DNA of 8,983 bases, taken from the NCBI GenBank assembly GCA_012515885.1, contig JAAYXN010000475.1, positions 1 through 8,983 on the forward strand, written 5' to 3'. This document shows, piece by piece, positions 1 through 5,207 of the stretch (positions are counted from its first letter, which is position 1; every line of letters starts with the position of its first letter). The stretch comes from Rhodococcus sp. (in: high G+C Gram-positive bacteria). Its GTDB lineage: Bacteria > Actinomycetota > Actinomycetes > Mycobacteriales > Mycobacteriaceae. The notes below the pieces were generated by a model. It was not told where the DNA came from and made no database searches. It worked only from the letters and a program-made list of their open reading frames with translations. A program made the translations under genes and the position numbers.

Positions 1-474
1 CTTGAGGGCCGCATCATCATCGATGCCACTGACCTGGGTCAGGCCCTCGGGATCCCCGATCTTCAGGTGTCCGCTCCCCCAGCGAGTAAATCTGACGGCA
101 CCGGTGGGTCTGGTGGTTCAGGATCACCGACTGCTGGCGGTGTCGTGTTGACCGGAACGGTCCCCGTCGGACCGATCGAGATGTCTGTGAGTGTTCAAGC
201 AGACCTGGTCCTTACCGACGACCAGGTGCAGATTGTGGCCAGCGACTTCTACTTCGGCCCCGAGGGCAATGCCAATTTCTCTATCCCCGAGCCGCTTGCG
301 CCCACCGTCCTCGGCTTGTTCACCCGCACCATCGATGCCAGCGAACTTCCGTTCGGCGTCCGCCCCACCGAGGCGTACGCGGAGGGCTCCAACATTGTTA
401 TTGAGGGTGTCGGGGAAAACGTAGAGATCAATCTGCGTGAACTGCGCTCGGGAAGCATGGCGCCCACCCGGTGA
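1..474 (+). CDS. lmeA: LmeA-like (DUF2993) envelope lipoglycan protein, 5' end missing
   Basis: The reading frame is open from the first base and ends at TGA 472-474, giving 157 C-terminal residues; the start and any signal peptide lie left of the window. The closing part (ELPFGVRPTEAYAEGSNIVIEGVGENVEI) is the typical end of DUF2993 proteins. Known for the family: mycobacterial LmeA (Rv0817c) is a periplasmic phospholipid-binding protein needed for mannan elongation of lipomannan and lipoarabinomannan. The position, two genes upstream of a CysA2/SseC pair, matches Rv0817c. A Gly/Ser-rich stretch (about visible residues 32-45, containing GTGGSGGSGSPTAGG) separates the lipid-binding halves and looks like a flexible loop. 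No thioredoxin gene (thiX, Rv0816c in M. tuberculosis) follows; a long leader region stands there instead. The family call is fairly sure; the exact role here is inferred. Confidence 0.8.
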   Translation, partial: LEGRIIIDATDLGQALGIPDLQVSAPPASKSDGTGGSGGSGSPTAGGVVLTGTVPVGPIEMSVSVQADLVLTDDQVQIVASDFYFGPEGNANFSIPEPLAPTVLGLFTRTIDASELPFGVRPTEAYAEGSNIVIEGVGENVEINLRELRSGSMAPTR

Positions 475-569
475 CCCCAGATTTTCCGTCAGCAGGATAG
501 ATATTCAGCAAGTCACCGGCGAACCCACGCTGACCAGCACACCGCATCGAACCGCCTCCCGAACGAGCC

Positions 570-599
570 CTGCCACGAACGTGATCAACCAGGTAGACT
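570..599 (+). promoter_or_regulatory. Promoter of the Cys-rich leader ORF
   Basis: A TAGACT hexamer (594-599) fits the actinobacterial -10 pattern TANNNT. It lies 6 nt before GTG 606, which puts the expected transcription start on or next to the G of that start codon. CTGCCA (570-575), 18 bp upstream, is a weak -35 match. Read from sequence only; the transcription start is inferred. Confidence 0.55.
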
Positions 600-605
600 C
601 GCCCC

Positions 606-692
606 GTGCAAACACGCAGCGAGCTTGTGCTCACCAGACGCCGCACAGTAGACCTGTGCCGCCTCGGCGCGTGTCGTTGTACCTGTCGCTAG
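606..692 (+). CDS. Leaderless Cys-rich leader peptide (28 codons), putative cysteine-responsive attenuator
   Basis: The ORF starts at GTG 606 and stops at TAG 690-692. It has no ribosome binding site; a TAGACT -10 box ends 6 nt upstream, so the mRNA probably begins at the start codon. The product begins MQTRSELVLTRRRTVDL and ends CRLGACRCTCR, with Cys codons at 18, 23, 25 and 27, the last three packed into the final six residues. Known precedent: mycobacteria have leaderless short ORFs ending in Cys-rich tracts upstream of sulfur-metabolism operons, where ribosome progress over the Cys codons senses cysteine supply and controls the downstream genes. Here the ORF lies upstream of a sulfurtransferase-SseC operon, and a hairpin with a T-run starts 8 nt after its stop codon. 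The peptide itself probably has no function. It was found by reading the frame and is too short for routine gene calling. The assignment rests on composition, promoter spacing and context. Confidence 0.75.
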   Translation: MQTRSELVLTRRRTVDLCRLGACRCTCR

Positions 693-699
693 ATCACGG

Positions 700-722
700 C
701 CAGGTTCCTTACCTGGGTTTTT
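700..722 (+). terminator. Hairpin with T-run after the leader ORF (attenuator candidate)
   Basis: CCAGGT (700-705) and ACCTGG (711-716) form a perfect 6-bp stem with the loop TCCTT, followed by GTTTTT (717-722). The shape is that of a short intrinsic terminator, beginning 8 nt after the leader ORF stop codon. The left arm can alternatively pair with ACCTG at 681-685, which overlaps a leader Cys codon, so two exclusive folds are possible. Whether it ends transcription or only changes access to the next ribosome binding site cannot be told from sequence. Confidence 0.55.
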
Positions 723-747
723 CCGCAGTAATCGCGCAGGAGCACTC

Positions 748-825
748 ATGACTAACTCTTCACACCGGCAGTCACGCCCGCCCGCACGGGGCGACGGGCA
801 GGTGGATGTGCATGTCCATGTATAA
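748..825 (+). CDS. Possible second small ORF (25 aa) in the sulfurtransferase leader
   Basis: ATG 748 is preceded by AGGAG (738-742) at 5-nt spacing, a good ribosome binding site. The frame runs 25 codons to TAA 823-825. The peptide begins MTNSSHRQSRPP and ends VDVHVHV; it has no Cys, no membrane segment and no family I recognise. It lies between the attenuator-like hairpin (700-722) and the sulfurtransferase gene, whose start is 86 nt further on. Its ribosome binding site can pair with parts of the upstream leader (UUCCU 705-709, CCUG 712-715, GUGCUC 627-632), so its translation could be the step the leader controls. It may be a true micropeptide, a second regulatory ORF, or a chance ORF behind a chance AGGAG. 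Only the signals and position support it. Confidence 0.42.
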   Translation: MTNSSHRQSRPPARGDGQVDVHVHV

Positions 826-858
826 CGCCGCGTTTTATCACGCCGCTTTCGGCTTATA
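821..858 (+). repeat. Imperfect inverted repeat before the sulfurtransferase gene
   Basis: TATAA-C-GCCG (821-830) is complementary to CGGC-TTATA (850-858), giving nine base pairs with C826 bulged. The left arm contains the TAA stop of the small ORF and the right arm overlaps a TATAAT box. An alternative smaller hairpin, GCCG (842-845) with CGGC (850-853), shares the right arm. The interior also holds two ACGCCGC copies followed by TTT. It could be an operator or an mRNA fold. Confidence 0.45.
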
Positions 859-860
859 AT
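855..860 (+). promoter_or_regulatory. TATAAT -10 candidate for the sulfurtransferase-SseC operon
   Basis: A perfect TATAAT lies 51 nt before ATG 912. No convincing -35 box is seen at 16-18 bp upstream (the sequence is GTTTTA-like), which is common in actinobacteria. It would give a short 5' UTR that bypasses the Cys-rich leader, so the operon may have a regulated and an independent transcript. Confidence 0.4.
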
Positions 861-911
861 CCACCGCCCTGCATACTCAAACTACGCAAGTACACCACCG
901 AAAGGATCACC

Positions 912-1748
912 ATGGCTCGCGCCGACGTCCTAGTCTCCGCCGACTGGGCTGAGCAGAACCTGAATGCCCCCAAGACCGTCTTCATCGAGGTCGACGAGGA
1001 CACCAGCGCCTACGAAGGCGGACACATTGAGGGTGCTATTCGCCTCGACTGGCGCAAGGACCTGCAGGATGGAGTCCGTCGCGACTTCCTGAACCAGCAG
1101 CAGTTCTCCGATCTGCTTTCTGCCCGCGGCGTCGCCAACGACGACACCGTGGTCCTTTACGGTGGCAACAACAACTGGTTCGCGGCCTACGCCTACTGGT
1201 ACTTCAAGCTGTACGGCCACAAGGACATCAAGCTGATCGACGGTGGCCGCAAGAAGTGGGAGCTCGACGGACGTCCCCTTTCCCGCGAGACCGTGACCCG
1301 CGAAAAGACCGACTACCAGGCTCAGGCTCCTGACCTGTCGATCCGTGCATTCCGCGACGAGGTCATCGACGCTATCGGCAACAAGAACCTCGTTGACGTG
1401 CGTTCGCCTGACGAGTTCGCCGGCAAGATCCTCGCACCGGCTCACCTTCCGCAGGAGCAGGCTCAGCAGCGTGGCCACGTGCCCACCGCGATCAACATCC
1501 CGTGGAGCACCACCGCCAACGAAGACGGCACCTTCAAGTCCGACGAGGAGCTTGAGGCTCTCTACAAGGAGAAGGGCTACGACGAGTCGAAGCCGACGAT
1601 CGCGTACTGCCGCATCGGTGAGCGCTCAAGCCACACCTGGTTTGTTCTCCAGGAAATCCTCGGTAAGTCTGATGTCAAGAACTACGACGGCAGCTGGGTC
1701 GAGTACGGCTCACTCGTCGGCGCACCCATCGAGTTGGAGGTTCGCTAA
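912..1748 (+). CDS. cysA2: Thiosulfate sulfurtransferase (rhodanese), CysA2 type
   Basis: This 278-residue protein has two tandem rhodanese domains (about 5-125 and 145-275), the usual length for CysA2/CysA3 of mycobacteria (277). The catalytic loop CRIGERS places the sulfur-accepting Cys at residue 233 in the C-terminal domain. The N-terminal domain lacks a Cys at the matching place, as expected for the inactive half. Known reaction: transfer of sulfane sulfur from thiosulfate to cyanide or other thiol acceptors, in the cytoplasm. ATG 912 is preceded by AAAGGA (901-906) at 5-nt spacing. sseC follows after 2 nt, so the two form an operon. Upstream lies the Cys-rich leader (606-692), suggesting control by cysteine supply. 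The name cysA2 should not be confused with the sulfate transporter ATPase CysA. The family assignment is secure; the natural acceptor is not known. Confidence 0.95.
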   Translation: MARADVLVSADWAEQNLNAPKTVFIEVDEDTSAYEGGHIEGAIRLDWRKDLQDGVRRDFLNQQQFSDLLSARGVANDDTVVLYGGNNNWFAAYAYWYFKLYGHKDIKLIDGGRKKWELDGRPLSRETVTREKTDYQAQAPDLSIRAFRDEVIDAIGNKNLVDVRSPDEFAGKILAPAHLPQEQAQQRGHVPTAINIPWSTTANEDGTFKSDEELEALYKEKGYDESKPTIAYCRIGERSSHTWFVLQEILGKSDVKNYDGSWVEYGSLVGAPIELEVR

Positions 1749-1750
1749 CC

Positions 1751-2062
1751 ATGTGTGGAGCACCTGTACAGTCCCAGTCCCTGCCTGCGGGCGTTGACGT
1801 CGAGAAGGAAACGGTCATCACCGGCCGCGTTCTCGACACCGACGGCCAGCCCATCGGCGGCGCGTTCGTGCGTCTGCTCGACGGCACCGGCGAGTTCACC
1901 GCCGAGGTTGTTGCCTCCGGCACCGGCGACTTCCGCTTCTTCGCCGCTCCTGGCGAGTGGACGCTGCGCGCCCTGTCCTCATCGGGCAACGGCACCGCGA
2001 CGGTCGCACCGACCGGCGCTGGCGTGCACAACGTCGACGTCACCGCGGACGAGAAGAAGTAA
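1751..2062 (+). CDS. sseC: SseC-like DUF1416 protein
   Basis: The product is a 103-residue cytoplasmic protein starting MCGAP, with a conserved core around ETVITGRVLDTDGQPIGGAFVRLLD and GDFRFFAAPGEWTLRALS. This closely resembles the mycobacterial SseC proteins (Rv0814c/Rv3118), which have about 100 residues. The fold is expected to be a small beta-sandwich of the carboxypeptidase-regulatory-like type (GRV.D..G.P..GAFVRL). The ATG lies 2 nt after the sulfurtransferase stop, and the ribosome binding site GGAGG sits inside the end of that gene, so the two are translationally linked. SseC is always found beside CysA2-type sulfurtransferases in this group, which suggests a partner role in sulfur transfer; its biochemical function is not established. 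The Cys at position 2 is the obvious residue for sulfur handling (inference). Confidence 0.93.
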   Translation: MCGAPVQSQSLPAGVDVEKETVITGRVLDTDGQPIGGAFVRLLDGTGEFTAEVVASGTGDFRFFAAPGEWTLRALSSSGNGTATVAPTGAGVHNVDVTADEKK

Positions 2063-2080
2063 GACCGCATAGACCACGAC

Positions 2081-2114
2081 AAGGCGCCTTCACCATTAAT
2101 GGTGAAGGCGCCTT
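2081..2114. terminator. Bidirectional terminator: perfect 34-bp palindrome
   Basis: The 34 bases are fully self-complementary, with 17-nt arms (left arm AAGGCGCCTTCACCATT). The palindrome lies 18 nt after the sseC stop and 50 nt beyond the stop of the convergent cutinase-like gene. It would form a long G+C-rich hairpin with short T-runs on both sides (CCTTT on the plus strand), which fits a terminator for both transcripts. Each arm also contains the 10-nt palindrome AAGGCGCCTT. Confidence 0.85.
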
Positions 2115-2164
2115 TCGCGTTGCTGAGACTGTGATTGCTCAGACCCTCATTGCATGGGCATCGG

Positions 2165-3385
2165 CTAGCGGGTCGCGTGCTCATCCTCGACGAGGTCGGC
2201 GATCCAGTCGATGATCTGTTCGCTTTCCCAGTACCACGGGTCGTTCGGATTGTTGTTCCAATACAGCATGTGCTGGGCGAACGACACGAAGATGTACGGC
2301 TCCAGAATCAGATCGAAGAAATCGGCGTTGGCTTCAAGGAACCGTGCGCCTTCGAGTTCAAGTTTCTGCTGCGCCGTCGTATCGCCGCCATCGGTCACCC
2401 ATTTGAGGGCACTGGCGAACTCTTCCGGCGCCAACTCTGTGTGGTCGTGCACGCCGGTGCGGTCAGCGGCACGCAACAACACATCAAGGTAGGACTCCTG
2501 CGTGTCGTACCAGCCGGGTGTGTAGACAGTGTCGGCGGCCGTGCGAGCCGCCAGTTCCGTGAGCGCGTCATCGAAGCCCGTCACCGTCGACCTCAAGTCC
2601 GCGAGGTTGAACGGCACCTGCCCCATCACTTGCAGGAGCAGTACCACAGCTGCGTTGCGCGGCGGCCCGTCGCAAGCGATGTCGTAGCGCCGGCAGACGT
2701 AGACGGTCTTGTCAGTGAGTGCTCCGTGCTCTGCGGGAGCGGACGACATAAATCCGCCGCCGCGTGGGCCGGGACCGTCGAGGTTCGGGGCGCCCTTGGG
2801 TCGGTAGGGGCTGGCGACGAAGACGACTCCGGCAACATCGTCCGGGGTCAGCGCAGTACTGGAACTATCAGACGGCCGAGCACCGATTTCGGTAACGACA
2901 CGATGCGTCACCTCAGACCCCATGCTGTATCCCAGCAGCACGAACTTCGTCTGCGCCCCGCACTGTGCTTTCTTGTCGTCCAAGAGTGTGTGGGCGCGTG
3001 CGACACCCATCTCAATCGACTCCTGATACGTCGGGACCGGGCTGATTCCCAAACCGAAGGTCGACGGATACGGCAGATACGCCCACCCAATTTCACCAGG
3101 GTTGCTAGCGAACCTCTCCCCCAGCGGCACCGTCACGTGCGACACCCAGTTTGATCCCAACCGGTTGTAGCTTTCGTCGAACGGATCGCGATCGGCGCCG
3201 GAATCGAGCCCACCGGACGTGGCGAGCACGAAAACCTCTGGGCACTGCGAGCCGTAATTGTTGGGATCGACGCGTACCGGGGCGGCCGCCGCGGTGCCTG
3301 CCGTGATCGACGACAACATCGCGAGAACACATGCAATGACACAGGCAGCAGTGCGGACCCCTGCACTACTTGAGAGAGGACGCAC
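2165..3385 (-). CDS. Secreted cutinase-family serine hydrolase (first of two paralogues)
   Basis: The 406-residue product has a signal peptide (about 1-35, ending TAGTAAAAP) and so acts outside the membrane. The cutinase core follows: CPEVFVLATSGGLDSGA, the nucleophile motif GYSMGS with Ser154, and VCRRYDIACD with Asp235 beside Cys238. A His in QHMLYWNN (His372) is the best candidate to complete the triad. In ordinary cutinases the His follows the Asp by roughly a dozen residues; here about 135 residues lie between, forming a mostly helical extra region. Family activity is hydrolysis of carboxylic esters or lipids; the substrate is unknown. The start is GTG 3385, with GGAAGG 11 nt upstream. 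A paralogue lies directly upstream on the same strand with a 262-nt gap, so they may have separate promoters. The family call is firm; the triad His is inferred. Confidence 0.85.
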   Translation of the reverse strand: MRPLSSSAGVRTAACVIACVLAMLSSITAGTAAAAPVRVDPNNYGSQCPEVFVLATSGGLDSGADRDPFDESYNRLGSNWVSHVTVPLGERFASNPGEIGWAYLPYPSTFGLGISPVPTYQESIEMGVARAHTLLDDKKAQCGAQTKFVLLGYSMGSEVTHRVVTEIGARPSDSSSTALTPDDVAGVVFVASPYRPKGAPNLDGPGPRGGGFMSSAPAEHGALTDKTVYVCRRYDIACDGPPRNAAVVLLLQVMGQVPFNLADLRSTVTGFDDALTELAARTAADTVYTPGWYDTQESYLDVLLRAADRTGVHDHTELAPEEFASALKWVTDGGDTTAQQKLELEGARFLEANADFFDLILEPYIFVSFAQHMLYWNNNPNDPWYWESEQIIDWIADLVEDEHATR

Positions 3386-3420
3386 GAGTGAGTAAGCCTT
3401 CCGGATGGTTTCGCGTCAGC

Positions 3421-3434
3421 CAGGCTTTAGCCTG
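3421..3434. repeat. Short inverted repeat upstream of the first cutinase-like gene
   Basis: CAGGCT (3421-3426) and AGCCTG (3429-3434) are perfect inverted arms separated by TT, 35-49 nt before GTG 3385 of the minus-strand gene. The position would suit an operator near the promoter. No clear -10 or -35 pair could be read beside it. The rest of 3386-3647 holds only the tandem repeat at 3611-3640. Confidence 0.4.
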
Positions 3435-3610
3435 ACCAGACCTGCAACAGCATGCCGACTTCATCGCTCGCGCGCCCTACCCAGATAGCGTTCTGGAGAT
3501 CACTCCGTAAAATTCACCATCGATGCCGCAGGTATTTCATTCCGAGGACAGCGAGATTTGCTTTCTCTTCCGATTACCGCTAGGCAAACGTGAATGCCGC
3601 GCTCACCTTC

Positions 3611-3640
3611 GGCGTTGACATTCAGGGCGTTGATATTCAG
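3611..3640. repeat. 15-bp tandem duplication downstream of the second cutinase-like gene
   Basis: GGCGTTGACATTCAG (3611-3625) is followed directly by GGCGTTGATATTCAG (3626-3640), identical but for one base. It starts 7 nt beyond the stop of the minus-strand gene ending at 3648. It is neither an inverted repeat nor a terminator. It may be a replication-slippage duplication or a pair of protein-binding sites. Confidence 0.7.
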
Positions 3641-3647
3641 GCAGCCC

Positions 3648-4931
3648 TCATCGAGCACCGTTCTCGATGGCGAGTTCAGCAACCCAATCGACGATCTTTT
3701 CGCTCTCCCAGTACCACTGGTCGGTGGGGTTGTTGTTCCAGTACAGCATGTGCTGGACGAACCCGAGGAAAATGTAGGGCTGCAGAATCATGTCGAAGAC
3801 GTCGCGATTGTCTTCGATGAAACGTGGACCTTCGCGCCTTAACTTCTCCCGCACCAACGGCGCACCCTCACCGGTAGCCCAGCGAACGGCGTCGGCGAGT
3901 TCTTCGGCCGTCAACTCGGGAACTTCAGGATTCTCAGTACGGTCCGCGGCGCGACGCAACACGTCAAGATACGACTCGTCAGAGTCGAACCACTGTGGGT
4001 TATGCACCGTATCGATAACCACGTTGGCCACAAGACCGCGGATCGCGGCATCGAAATCGCTGACGGTGCGCCCCGGATCTGACAGGGCAAACTGCATTTG
4101 CCCCAGGACCTGCAGCGCGAGATCAAGAATGGCGATGCGGCGGGGAGCATCGCACGCGGCGTCGTAGCGACGGCACACATGAATGACTCGGTCAGAAAGC
4201 GCCCCGTACTGCGCTGGCTCCGAACTCATGAAGCCACCGCCGGGCGGGCCTGCCTCACCGAACGAGTCCGATCCGGCTGGTCGATAGGGGGACGCAACCA
4301 GCGCGACGCCCAAAATGTCATCGGCCGTTACGGACGTCATGCCGCTGGCCGTCGAAGCCGCCCCCGACGGGCTCCGGTTGCCGATCTGCGTCGCGACTCG
4401 GTGCATGATCTCGCCGCCGATGCTGTATCCGACGAGAATGAATTTCGTGCGCTCGCCGCACGAGGCTTTGGTGTCGTCCAGGATGCGGTGCGTCGATTCA
4501 AGCGCAGCGCGGACAGATTCTTGATAGGTGGGAAACGGTTCCCAACCCAGGCCCACTGAGGACGGGTAGGGCACGTACGCCCAACCGATCGATTCAGGTC
4601 TTTCCGCGAACCGTTCTCCGCTGGGAACAGTGACGTTGTTGATCCAGTTTCCCCATACGGTGCGTTCTTCTTCGTTGAGCGGGTCCCGATCGGCCCCGGA
4701 GTCGGAGGCTCCTGACGCAGCGACGATCAGCACGTCGGGGCAACTGGCTCCCTCGTTGAGCGGATGAATCCGTTCGGGTGCGGCGTAGGCAGGCGACGGC
4801 GACACTGTTGATGAGAGTCCCAGAACGAGCATGGCAACGAGCAGCGCCGAGGGGCCCGATCTGCCGCTCTTGCTCACCGCATTGCTCTTTGCGCGCGTTT
4901 TGGGAAGAAGCGCGTTTTCCATGAGTGACAC
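3648..4931 (-). CDS. Secreted cutinase-family serine hydrolase (second paralogue)
   Basis: This 427-residue protein is related over its whole length to the product of the neighbouring gene at 2165-3385. It has a longer N-terminus and a signal peptide (hydrophobic ALLVAMLVLGLSSTV, cleavage near AYAAPE). The cutinase signatures are CPDVLIVAASGASDSGA, GYSIGG with Ser170, and VCRRYDAACD with Asp257; the candidate triad His is His394 in QHMLYWNN. As in the paralogue, a region of about 135 residues separates Asp and His. The tail WYWESEKIVDWVAEL is almost the same in both, pointing to a local duplication. The start is taken at GTG 4931, because AGGAG (4942-4946 on the opposite strand) lies 10 nt upstream; the next Met is 19 nt from it. 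Expected to be an extracellular or envelope esterase/lipase of unknown substrate. Confidence 0.85.
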   Translation of the reverse strand: MSLMENALLPKTRAKSNAVSKSGRSGPSALLVAMLVLGLSSTVSPSPAYAAPERIHPLNEGASCPDVLIVAASGASDSGADRDPLNEEERTVWGNWINNVTVPSGERFAERPESIGWAYVPYPSSVGLGWEPFPTYQESVRAALESTHRILDDTKASCGERTKFILVGYSIGGEIMHRVATQIGNRSPSGAASTASGMTSVTADDILGVALVASPYRPAGSDSFGEAGPPGGGFMSSEPAQYGALSDRVIHVCRRYDAACDAPRRIAILDLALQVLGQMQFALSDPGRTVSDFDAAIRGLVANVVIDTVHNPQWFDSDESYLDVLRRAADRTENPEVPELTAEELADAVRWATGEGAPLVREKLRREGPRFIEDNRDVFDMILQPYIFLGFVQHMLYWNNNPTDQWYWESEKIVDWVAELAIENGAR

Positions 4932-4977
4932 GTAGATATTTCTCCTGTTTTAGGTGGTCAGCACAGAAAAACCATCA

Positions 4978-4994
4978 GCTTTGTTGTGCAAAGC
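4978..4994. repeat. Inverted repeat upstream of the second cutinase-like gene
   Basis: GCTTTG (4978-4983) and CAAAGC (4989-4994) form perfect 6-nt arms around TTGTG. It lies about 47-63 nt before GTG 4931 of the minus-strand gene and could be an operator in its promoter. No matching site was seen upstream of the paralogue. Confidence 0.4.
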
Positions 4995-5071
4995 AGGAGA
5001 AGGATGCCGGTGTCGGAGCCAAGAAACCAGAAAGTGTGGCGAACGTCCCGTTCCCAGTTGCTCCGCATCGG

Positions 5072-5102
5072 TTGGGCGACGTCGACAAGTGAGGTCTAAG
5101 AT
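5072..5102 (+). promoter_or_regulatory. Promoter of the leaderless membrane micropeptide gene
   Basis: TAAGAT (5097-5102) matches the actinobacterial -10 pattern and ends 6 nt before GTG 5109, exactly the spacing seen at the Cys-rich leader (594-606). TTGGGC (5072-5077) is a possible -35 with a long 19-bp spacer. The predicted transcript starts at the GTG itself. Confidence 0.5.
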
Positions 5103-5108
5103 GGAGCC

Positions 5109-5207
5109 GTGGTTATCTTCTTCGAGGTACTTCTCGCCCTAGCTGCGGTGCTAATCACCTGGTTCTCGCTGTACGTCGTGTACCGATTGGTCACTGACGA
5201 GTCGTGA
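5109..5207 (+). CDS. Leaderless 32-aa single-span membrane peptide
   Basis: GTG 5109 to TGA 5205-5207 encodes 32 residues beginning MVIFFEVLLALAAVLITW and ending YRLVTDES. Residues 3-25 are nearly all hydrophobic, followed by YR and an acidic tail: one membrane span with a short charged C-terminus. A TAAGAT box 6 nt upstream suggests a leaderless mRNA; only GGAG two bases before the start could serve as a ribosome binding site, too close to be good. The stop overlaps the start of the next gene as GTGA, so the nitrobindin-like protein is probably translated by coupling. It is too short for common length cutoffs. I know no named family for it. It could be a membrane partner for the downstream protein or serve mainly to couple translation (inference). 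Confidence 0.7.
   Translation: MVIFFEVLLALAAVLITWFSLYVVYRLVTDES

Noticed and set aside
437..751. 104-codon plus-strand frame overlapping the lmeA end and the leader
   Set aside because: It has no ribosome binding site, starts inside lmeA in another frame, and its composition is unlike a protein. It competes with the better supported leader ORF and hairpin.
930..1478. 182-codon minus-strand frame inside the sulfurtransferase gene
   Set aside because: It is a mirror of the high-GC codon bias of cysA2, which has full family support on the plus strand.
2135..3154. 339-codon plus-strand frame opposite the first cutinase-like gene
   Set aside because: It has no recognisable family, while the minus strand encodes a signal peptide and hydrolase motifs over the same bases.
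3500..3682. 60-codon minus-strand frame between the cutinase-like genes
   Set aside because: It overlaps the end of the second cutinase-like gene in another frame, includes the tandem repeat, and has no recognisable feature.
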